Source: Thalassobacillus_A hwangdonensis (GTDB lineage Bacteria; Bacillota; Bacilli; Bacillales; Halobacillaceae). Taken from it: a stretch of DNA of 64,000 bases. How positions within the stretch are numbered: the first letter of the stretch is position 1; every line of letters begins with the position of its first letter. Below the pieces are notes generated by a model. The model worked only from the letters and a program-made list of their open reading frames with translations, did no database searches and was not told the origin of the DNA. Positions 57,826 to 64,000 of the stretch are shown here, piece after piece. The DNA is taken from assembly GCF_042675915.1 (NCBI RefSeq), contig NZ_JBHTKL010000001.1, positions 248,001 through 312,000 of the forward strand. The letters run 5' to 3'. A program made the translations under genes and the position numbers.

Positions 57826-59230
57826 ACTCGTTATTACTCGCCTGTAAACTAGGACAAGGATTTGTACAGGATATTGAAGCAGTGTAGCTATTTTCTACTG
57901 TAATCGGTACATTCAAAATGCTAAGATTCACTTGCGTGTCACCTGTGTTCAGTTGAACGCTTCTTAAAGTATTGGAAATGGTAGCATTCAGGACAGTGGA
58001 TGAAACGACGCTGAGTTGGATTGTACGATGTGCAGATCCGCTTTCTGGAACAATCAACTCATTGCATTCAATATCAATGACTCTTGGTCCAACGATATTT
58101 TCGTTCAATGGAACGGGTTCTGAATTGTTTTGGAAGGTAGCTATGCAATTTGAAAAAGTACTGAACCGTACAGTCAGACCTGCTGGGATGGTTAGCGTAT
58201 CATTAAGAGATGCTGTTGTCGAAGGAGAACCATTTGTATTTGTCAATGTCAGGTTGTAAGTGATTTGATTCCCTGATACAATACAGCATTTGTCTGCGCT
58301 GAGCTGAACTACGGATAAATTCAACTCACAAAAATCTGAGGCTTGTGAAGTAGGACTGACCACTGATGCGGTATTTTCAATGATGTATCTTCCTGGTCCA
58401 CTTATAGAAGAAACTGGTACCGAATAGGTGATGATCTGAATTTCTCCAGGATCGAATGTGCCGAGGTTACCCGTTATAAGGATTCTTCCAGGAACTGTAC
58501 GGTTTATAGTGAGTGTCGGGTCGCTAATCGTAATATTCCCGAGGGTCAGGTTCGTACTGAAAAGCAATGTATCCGTTAGCTGCACATTTTCAACAGGAGT
58601 GCCCCCACTATTGAATACTTCGATGGAAAAACGGAAGGTCGCCATATTGTCTTCAATTATCTCTTCACAAAGTTTCAGTACATTGAGCTGACCAGGTTCA
58701 GGACACTCTGGAACTAGGTAACATCCGTTACAGGAGAATGTGTAGGTGGTGTTTGCCGCTTTCACCTTAATTGCTTCCATGCCAACCGGGTAGTTACCTG
58801 CAATTTCCAATTGATATTCTACACAAACTCCTTTATCAAACCTTCCATCCGTTTCTACTTTCAACCAGTTATACCCTTCCGGTGCAGGACCGAAGTTTGG
58901 GTCGGTATTACTGATTGTGAATGGAACAACTTCGAAACTTCCACAACCATCAATCTTTTCTCTGACAGTAGTAATCACTTCATGGATACCTGAGCAGATA
59001 GGAATTACAAAACTACTGATTCCTCTTGTAGCTTGTGCAGTATCCGTTGCAAACTTGTAGGACCAATAAGACCTATTGGTTGGTGATGGTACAAAACAAG
59101 GGTTTCCGGATGTTCTGCCATCAGGAAGCAGCTGACAAGCAGGTTGTGTTACCGTTATACCAGCTGTCGGAGGACACGCGCAGACATTTTCATACGGTGT
59201 ACATTCGCAGCCGTTACATATTTCAGCCAT
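57824..59230 (-). CDS. Cys-containing DUF11-like repeat surface protein, possibly spore-associated
   Basis: 468 residues from ATG 59230, behind AAAGGAGTG. No signal peptide; it opens MAEICNGCECTPYENVCACP, Cys-rich. Residues about 195-300 (FRFSIEVFNSGGTPVENVQL, TDTLLFSTNLTLGNITISDP) and 305-440 (ITYNLTLTNTNGSPSTTASL, NDTLTIPAGL) are two DUF11-type beta repeats. Thr, Ser and Asn are abundant. Lack of a secretion signal with many Cys fits mother-cell expressed outer spore-layer proteins; CACTATATG at 59259-59267 is a weak sigma-K/E-type -10 on the minus strand. Function unknown. Confidence 0.75.
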   Translation of the reverse strand: MAEICNGCECTPYENVCACPPTAGITVTQPACQLLPDGRTSGNPCFVPSPTNRSYWSYKFATDTAQATRGISSFVIPICSGIHEVITTVREKIDGCGSFEVVPFTISNTDPNFGPAPEGYNWLKVETDGRFDKGVCVEYQLEIAGNYPVGMEAIKVKAANTTYTFSCNGCYLVPECPEPGQLNVLKLCEEIIEDNMATFRFSIEVFNSGGTPVENVQLTDTLLFSTNLTLGNITISDPTLTINRTVPGRILITGNLGTFDPGEIQIITYSVPVSSISGPGRYIIENTASVVSPTSQASDFCELNLSVVQLSADKCCIVSGNQITYNLTLTNTNGSPSTTASLNDTLTIPAGLTVRFSTFSNCIATFQNNSEPVPLNENIVGPRVIDIECNELIVPESGSAHRTIQLSVVSSTVLNATISNTLRSVQLNTGDTQVNLSILNVPITVENSYTASISCTNPCPSLQASNNE

Positions 59231-59371
59231 AATATATCACTCCTTTCATTTATTACTTCACTATATGAAACTAATATAAGAGGGGGTTGGACAAAGTGTC
59301 TGATAGATTACACCATTTTTTGTTTTTTTATGATTGGATGTGGGAAATAGAATGAAAAAGGTGGGATGATA

Positions 59372-59770
59372 ATGAAGATTTTCGAGGTGAAAACAGAAAG
59401 TCATGATCAGATGATCGATATTACTGAATCAGTTTCTTCCTATATAAAAGAGCAGGGAGTGGAAGAGGGGATCATTGTAGTATCTTCCCTCCACACAACT
59501 GCAGGCATCACCATCAACGAAAATGCTGACCCTGATGTAAAAACGGACATGCTGAACCGCTTGAGGGAAGTGTACCCATGGGATCACCTAGAGGATAAAC
59601 ATGCGGAGGGCAACACTGCCTCCCATTTGAAGGTAAGTACCGTCGGGCATGCCCAGACCCTCATCATTTCAGAAGGAGAAATGGTTCTCGGTACATGGCA
59701 GGGGATCTACTTCTGTGAATTTGATGGACCGCGAAACCGTAAGTATGCAGTGAAAATCATCGCTTCATAA
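59372..59770 (+). CDS. UPF0047 / secondary thiamine-phosphate synthase enzyme
   Basis: ATG 59372 (nine bases after AAAGGTGG; an ATG at 59366 is closer). 132 residues with VVSSLHTTAGITINENADPD, HAEGNTASHLKVSTVGH and LGTWQGIYFCEFDGPRNRKY, matching the E. coli YjbQ/UPF0047 family. Conserved His and Asp residues form a possible metal site; weak thiamine-phosphate synthase activity has been reported for the family. Not the Bacillus antiporter YjbQ. Confidence 0.9.
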   Translation: MKIFEVKTESHDQMIDITESVSSYIKEQGVEEGIIVVSSLHTTAGITINENADPDVKTDMLNRLREVYPWDHLEDKHAEGNTASHLKVSTVGHAQTLIISEGEMVLGTWQGIYFCEFDGPRNRKYAVKIIAS

Positions 59771-59774
59771 GAAA

Positions 59775-59801
59775 AGACGCTTGGCTTTAGACCAAGCGTC
59801 T
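59775..59801. terminator. bidirectional terminator
   Basis: AGACGCTTGG and CCAAGCGTCT between the convergent UPF0047 gene and the membrane protein gene. Confidence 0.88.
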
Positions 59802-59808
59802 CTATCAT

Positions 59809-60984
59809 TTACAGAGTACTCATCAGCATACTCGCAACGACAATCGAAGCAGTCGTCACAGTGGTGAAACCACCAATGAGGAGAGGTGACATCAATTGAT
59901 TGAAGATGTATTTTTCTTCCGCACCATTTTTACCAGTGGAGCGGCTGATTTCTTCACAGATGATATAGTCACCCGGGAAGCCGAATAACGCAGTCAATGC
60001 GACAGGAATACCCAGCATCGGATCCCATTTCAGCAATTTAGAAGCAATATATCCACCTAAAGCGATTCCGACAGCACCGAGCCCGAGGATAAGGAAGACC
60101 ATTGGCAAATACTCTACGAATTTTTGGAAAGTCACTTCATTTAAAGAAGGGACGATGACGAAGATCAATCCAGCCATTGCGATGCCGAAAGAATTCGCAC
60201 GCACCATCATGTTTTCCTGATAGAAGCCGGAATACATTCCCAAAATACCGATCGTCAACGCCCACAAGCTATAGTGGATCGGCGTAAACTCGCCGAGGAT
60301 GACTGCAAGTGCTCCTCCGAACATCAATTGGAACAGCAACACGATCGGTGTGGAATACTTTTCTTTAATCAGGCATCGTTTCTTTTTCTCGGTAGTCTTT
60401 TCTTTATGACTCTCATGGACCAATTCTGCAAACTCAGGCTGGGCGACCATTTTTGTCGCATACCTTCTTAACAGGTTTGTTGCAAGCGGCAATCCCAATA
60501 GTTTCTGAAGCGCCAATACTAATGCCGGGATGACGACCAGCGAGGTAAGACCCAATGCTTTCAATTTCTCAGATGTGATTAGGAATGCAATGATGCCGCC
60601 GGTCAGTGGCCCGACTCCGGATACGGCTGTTTCGTATCCCATGATCGGAGTGACGATGGCGATGACTAGGACGCCGGCGATAAGGATGCCGGACAGTGCG
60701 ATGACAACCGCTTTATACTGTTTTCTGATGATCTGCATCGGCATCAATGTTCCCATATGGACAATCAGGGGAGCGATCACCAGCGAACCGAATGTAGACA
60801 ACGGTGAATTAGTGACGATATCTTTTGGAAAAAGTCCTGTCCACAATGCAAGCATGTAACCTAGGAATACAACTAACAGCATCGGAACACGGGCACGGGT
60901 AGCAATCGAAATAATCTCTCCGATCACCAGTAGTCCCATTAAGATTGCTGTAGCGATTAGCGGTTGATTCAACATTTCCATCAT
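59809..60984 (-). CDS. multi-pass membrane protein, DUF3100-like
   Basis: 391 residues with about ten helices in two halves joined by a charged loop (HESHKEKTTEKKKRCLIKEK, near residue 200). Gly-rich turns FLGYMLALWTGLFPKDIV, SGVGPLTGGIIAFLITSEKL and VALTALFGFPGDYIICEEIS look like re-entrant regions of a secondary transporter. I assign it to the DUF3100 family with moderate confidence. Its start is 29 bases after the amidohydrolase stop on the same strand, so it probably imports that enzyme's substrate. Confidence 0.7.
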   Translation of the reverse strand: MMEMLNQPLIATAILMGLLVIGEIISIATRARVPMLLVVFLGYMLALWTGLFPKDIVTNSPLSTFGSLVIAPLIVHMGTLMPMQIIRKQYKAVVIALSGILIAGVLVIAIVTPIMGYETAVSGVGPLTGGIIAFLITSEKLKALGLTSLVVIPALVLALQKLLGLPLATNLLRRYATKMVAQPEFAELVHESHKEKTTEKKKRCLIKEKYSTPIVLLFQLMFGGALAVILGEFTPIHYSLWALTIGILGMYSGFYQENMMVRANSFGIAMAGLIFVIVPSLNEVTFQKFVEYLPMVFLILGLGAVGIALGGYIASKLLKWDPMLGIPVALTALFGFPGDYIICEEISRSTGKNGAEEKYIFNQLMSPLLIGGFTTVTTASIVVASMLMSTL

Positions 60985-61012
60985 CCTCCTTCATTGATGT
61001 TTTTATCGTTTT

Positions 61013-62257
61013 TTATACTTGTTGCAATACGTTGAGCGTATTCTTTACCTGTTCACCTTTTACATAAACCTGTTCAATAGCTGCTGTATTTTTCAGCACA
61101 TCGATATTCTCTAAGGGGTTTCCGTTGACTACAAGTACGTCTGCCTGTTTACCGGTTTCCAGTGTACCTGTAGTTTCTTCGATAGCCATTGACTGAGCTG
61201 CTACTTTAGTAGCGGAAACGATCGTATCCATTTCCGACATTCCGATATCATGGACGAAAATTGAAAGCTCTTCTGCGTTTCCTCCATGATCGACTGGATC
61301 ACACCCGGCAAAGTCTGTAGCTGCTGCGATCGGTACGCCAGCTTTGTAAGCTTTCCGAATATTTTCTTTATGGATTTCGTAAAAATGATGTGCTTTCTTA
61401 AGTCCGAAATCAGGCACACCATGGAGGTGACCGTATTCTACAATTCGTTTTACAATCGATAGGGTAGGGACGAGATATGCGCCATTTACGAGCATCAGTT
61501 CAATTCCTTCATCGTCAATCAGGATTCCATGTTCAATTGTTCTCACACCTGCTTTCAGTGCATTCTTGATTCCTTGAGCACTTTGAGCGTGGGAAGCTAC
61601 ATAAGATCCTACCGCCTCTGCTTCATAGACGATTGCTTCCAATTCCTCAACGGTAAATTGCGGAGCGCGAGGATCGTCTTTTTCTGAAAGTACACCACCT
61701 GACGACGAGACCTTGATGAAGTCAGCTCCTGCACGGAATTGCTCTCTCGCAGCCTTCCTGCACTCATCTGCTCCGTCACATACATGGAACAAGTTGAACT
61801 CTTTCGGTAACATATGTAAGTCACCGTGTCCGGCTGTTTGGGACAACATCAAATTGGAAGTCTTGATTGTTGGCCCGGTGTATAGTCCTTCTTCAATCAG
61901 ATTTCGGATATGTACTGCAGTGGTACTACCCACATCTCTTACTGCAGTGAATCCGGCATTAAGGAGTTTATCCAAATTTTTCAGCGCACGGCCCATTCGC
62001 ATTTCGGGTGGTTCAAAAGCTCCCAGCATCAGATTGAGGCTCTTTGTACCAAGAAAATGCATATGGGCATCAATCAGCCCGGGTATCACTGTCTTACCGG
62101 TACAATCAACTCCATTTGTCCCGGACGGAAGCGCTGAGTCCGGAATCGATCCAACAGCCTCAATTTTCCCATCATGTAAAAGTACAGAAGCATTTTCAAA
62201 ATGTTGTCCGGTTCCATCAATGACATGTGCATTACGTAATAATGTCGCTTGTCCCAT
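61013..62257 (-). CDS. amidohydrolase-superfamily metal-dependent hydrolase
   Basis: 414 residues, AAAGGAGTG before the ATG. Composite beta-sandwich N-terminus (MGQATLLRNAHVIDGTGQHF) and TIM-barrel with metal motif LIDAHMHFLG, a Lys in DFIKVSSSGGVLS, His in SHAQSAQGI, His in RTIEHGILID and Asp in AAATDFAGCDP. C-terminal GTLETGKQADVLVVNGNPLE is standard for the imidazolonepropionase/Xaa-Pro-dipeptidase-like subgroup. Cytosolic. Paired with the transporter-like gene downstream; the amide or dipeptide substrate is unknown. Confidence 0.9.
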   Translation of the reverse strand: MGQATLLRNAHVIDGTGQHFENASVLLHDGKIEAVGSIPDSALPSGTNGVDCTGKTVIPGLIDAHMHFLGTKSLNLMLGAFEPPEMRMGRALKNLDKLLNAGFTAVRDVGSTTAVHIRNLIEEGLYTGPTIKTSNLMLSQTAGHGDLHMLPKEFNLFHVCDGADECRKAAREQFRAGADFIKVSSSGGVLSEKDDPRAPQFTVEELEAIVYEAEAVGSYVASHAQSAQGIKNALKAGVRTIEHGILIDDEGIELMLVNGAYLVPTLSIVKRIVEYGHLHGVPDFGLKKAHHFYEIHKENIRKAYKAGVPIAAATDFAGCDPVDHGGNAEELSIFVHDIGMSEMDTIVSATKVAAQSMAIEETTGTLETGKQADVLVVNGNPLENIDVLKNTAAIEQVYVKGEQVKNTLNVLQQV

Positions 62258-62468
62258 TTGGAATCACTCCTTTTCTGTATTTTTTAAATAGTTGGACAAT
62301 TTTGAAATTAGACTCTATTTTAGAGCACTCACAGAAAAAGTCAATGACATTTCCAAAAGAAAATATAGAAAAAATATTGTAAGCGTTTTCTTTAAATGGT
62401 AAAATAATATATTAATAAATTATAGGTATTGGTGAAGAATTGTAAGAAAAAAGAATGTGGGTAGCGTA

Positions 62469-62583
62469 GTCAACAAACGAAGACTCCAGCGGGAACAGCA
62501 CGCGTCCGAAGACCCCGGAGGAAAGCGGTCTTTGCTTTGCGAGGAGGCTGAGGCCGTGCCCGCGGAAAGCGAAGTATGTTGAT
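62469..62583 (+). repeat. dispersed structured intergenic repeat, copy C
   Basis: Core GACTCCAGCGGGA, GACCCCGGAGGAA, GAGGAGGCTG and CCGCGGAAAGCGAAG. Outer arms GTCAACA-AAC (62469-62478) and GTA-TGTTGAT (62574-62583) pair over seven bases, but differ in sequence from the outer arms of copies A and B. Confidence 0.75.
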
Positions 62584-62605
62584 GAAGCGATGCGAACTAA
62601 ATAGA

Positions 62606-62642
62606 AAAAGACCCGATCAATATGAATTGGTCGGGTCTTTCT
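62606..62642. terminator. bidirectional terminator
   Basis: AAAGACCCGATCAA and TTGGTCGGGTCTTT (one mismatch) with A/T runs; ends the transporter gene on the minus strand. Confidence 0.9.
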
Positions 62643-62674
62643 TTGGTTATTATAGTTAAGAATATATTAAGCTT

Positions 62675-63916
62675 TTAACAGATCGAGTCTTTCGGGTTAG
62701 GATTCTTCAATCCGAAAATAGGACGAAGGTAGAGGGCAAGATAGCTTCCTGCCAGTGCCATGATCATCCACACCCATCCATGAAGACTGAAAGAAGCGAT
62801 TCCACCGAAGTAAGCACCGATGTTACATCCGAAAGCGAGACGGGCTCCATACCCCATCATCAACCCACCAAAGATTGATGCAAACGCAATTCCAGGCTTG
62901 ATTTTTCCAGGTTTGAAATTTCCTTGGGCTGCAGCAGCGATGAATGCGCCGAGTAGGATACCGAAATTCATCACGCTCGTTGAATCTGCAAGGACAGTTG
63001 TCTGAAGTGCCTCTGTGTTTCCTTGCCAATATCCCCATTGACTAACATCCACACCAAAGGCCATCAATACTTTTGACCCCCATAATGCAAAAGCTGAAGT
63101 AATCCCCCAAGGGTTGCCGCGCAGGCTCAATGTCAGTGCATTCAATAGAGCGAGGACTACAGCCGCAGCAAGTAGTGGCCAAGATCCGCGCCACAGTCTC
63201 TTTAAACCAGTTGTTGTCGCAAGTGGTTTCATTTTTGGTGGATTCTTTTTACGTGCAATTTTGACAGTGATTCCATAAATGCTGATGAACAGCAGCATTT
63301 GGAACAACCATCCACCGAAGTAACCGAACCCAGTTGATTCAGCCAGTGAAATTGGCTGCAACGAAGGTGTTTCCTGTGTCCAGAAAATGAAGTGGTAAGC
63401 GCCGATGACAGAACCGACAATGAAGCCGAGCAGCGTCAACAGCATAGATGATTTTCCTCCACCGACACTATACAAAGTTCCTGATGCGCATCCGGAACCA
63501 AGCTGCATGCCGATACCGAAAAGGAACGAACCGAATACTACACTTACTCCAACAGGTGATACATATCCCTGCGGCGTCGTACCTGTAAAGCTGAAATCTG
63601 TTGCAAAAATGATTGCAAATAACGTCGTTGCTACAGCAAGCATCAACATATGTGCCTGCAATCCCTGAACATTCCCTACAGACAGGAGCCTGCGGAATGC
63701 TGACGTGAAACCGAAACGGGCATATAAAAGAGTCAAACCAAGCCCGAGTCCTACTATGAAGAGAATCGCTTGTGTCCAGCCAGTTGTTGCAATGATGGTA
63801 ACGAACAATAGGAGCGTAGCGATCACCCCAAGCCAAACTTGTGGCTTTTGAATAGGATTCAACTTAGTGACTTCAGTTGTCGGAGTAACTTTCCAAGTTG
63901 GAGCATTCATAGCCAT
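62675..63916 (-). CDS. YeeE/YedE family transporter, thiosulfate-type (TsuA)
   Basis: Start at ATG 63916, eight bases after TAGGAGGAA; an upstream TTG has no Shine-Dalgarno. 413 residues, about ten helices, with the duplicated Cys motifs GSGCASGTLYSVGGG and AFGCNIGAYFGGIASFSLHG, which line the thiosulfate path in TsuA. No TusA/TsuB-like sulphur-carrier gene follows on this strand inside the window. Imports thiosulfate or a related sulphur oxyanion. Confidence 0.9.
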   Translation of the reverse strand: MAMNAPTWKVTPTTEVTKLNPIQKPQVWLGVIATLLLFVTIIATTGWTQAILFIVGLGLGLTLLYARFGFTSAFRRLLSVGNVQGLQAHMLMLAVATTLFAIIFATDFSFTGTTPQGYVSPVGVSVVFGSFLFGIGMQLGSGCASGTLYSVGGGKSSMLLTLLGFIVGSVIGAYHFIFWTQETPSLQPISLAESTGFGYFGGWLFQMLLFISIYGITVKIARKKNPPKMKPLATTTGLKRLWRGSWPLLAAAVVLALLNALTLSLRGNPWGITSAFALWGSKVLMAFGVDVSQWGYWQGNTEALQTTVLADSTSVMNFGILLGAFIAAAAQGNFKPGKIKPGIAFASIFGGLMMGYGARLAFGCNIGAYFGGIASFSLHGWVWMIMALAGSYLALYLRPIFGLKNPNPKDSIC

Positions 63917-63969
63917 ATCTATATTCCTCCTAATTCCGATTTGTTTAGTAGGTTTTAACAACGTATTCC

Positions 63970-63998
63970 ATCATAATAGGGGATGTTCAAATTGTAAA
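63970..63998 (-). promoter_or_regulatory. promoter of the YeeE/YedE gene
   Basis: Minus strand TTTACA (63998-63993), 17-base spacer, TATGAT (63975-63970), about 54 bases before the ATG. Confidence 0.65.
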
Positions 63999-64000
63999 GT

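Larger units (their letters stand above)
62258..62674. other. 417-base gap upstream of the amidohydrolase gene
   Basis: No gene seen. Holds an AT-rich promoter-like region near 62285-62450, structured repeat copy C and a bidirectional terminator. Confidence 0.5.

Noticed and set aside
57598..57852. 84-codon frame through tRNA-Val
   Set aside because: It overlaps a clear tRNA, its downstream hairpin and a terminator.
1..64000. CRISPR arrays, prophage, transposons or defence genes
   Set aside because: No regularly spaced repeats, transposase, integrase, phage or nuclease-defence reading frames were recognised; gene order follows B. subtilis for most of the window.

Overview
The window reads as ordinary vegetative chromosome from a spore-forming, low-GC member of the Bacillaceae. 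The gene order matches the yitS-yitT ... fabHA-fabF ... trpS-opp-spx-mecA-pepF ... fabI-cotO-cotZ-yjcA-yjcFGH stretch of Bacillus subtilis. Secreted and cytosolic proteins are rich in Asp and Glu, which points to a salt-adapted genus such as Halobacillus; the genus is an inference. I see no transposase, integrase, phage gene, CRISPR array or defence island.

Left part (1-17 kb): a secreted beta-propeller protein cut by the window edge, DegV, YitT, a BsuPI/Gmad2 lipoprotein and several small conserved genes. Then comes a four-gene phosphonate/phosphate-ester ABC transporter (phnD-phnC-phnE-phnE) divergent from a HAD hydrolase, with five TTAACA-like boxes at exact 11-base spacing between them (probable PhoP sites). 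Next are yitU, yitV and yitW, the molybdopterin genes mobB-moaE-moaD, and uppP.

Middle (17-34 kb): yjzC and yjzD, a yjaU-like gene, med, the FapR-type fabH-fabF operon, yjbA, a T-box controlled trpS, and the oppABCDF oligopeptide transporter with a CodY-like box. A secreted putative glycoside hydrolase follows.

Proteostasis and stress part (33.5-46.8 kb): yjbC, spx, terC/yjbE, mecA, coiA, pepF, a yizD-like gene, spxH (yjbH) with a truncated haemoglobin, a CYTH protein, the (p)ppGpp synthetase YjbM, NAD kinase, a pseudouridine synthase, prpE and a RodA-like protein. Spx, its ClpXP adaptor SpxH, MecA and PepF lie close together, as in B. subtilis.

Right part (47-64 kb): MgtE, a CPA2 antiporter, fabI behind a FapR-like operator, then a spore-coat neighbourhood (cotO, a cotY/cotZ-type gene, a charged low-complexity protein, yjcA, small sporulation-type ORFs). 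After these come an MBL hydrolase, a DUF421 protein, yjcF-yjcG-yjcH, tRNA-Val(GAC), a Cys-rich DUF11-like surface protein, a UPF0047 protein, an amidohydrolase with a DUF3100-like membrane protein, and a YeeE/YedE thiosulfate-type transporter.

The most unusual non-coding signal is a dispersed, structured intergenic repeat present three times (about 6.8, 33.2 and 62.5 kb). Its core is conserved, but the outer stems differ in sequence and still pair. Other points worth checking are hairpins whose 3' arm holds a Shine-Dalgarno sequence, and a 20-base motif shared upstream of spx and mecA. No clearly new multi-gene system is visible.
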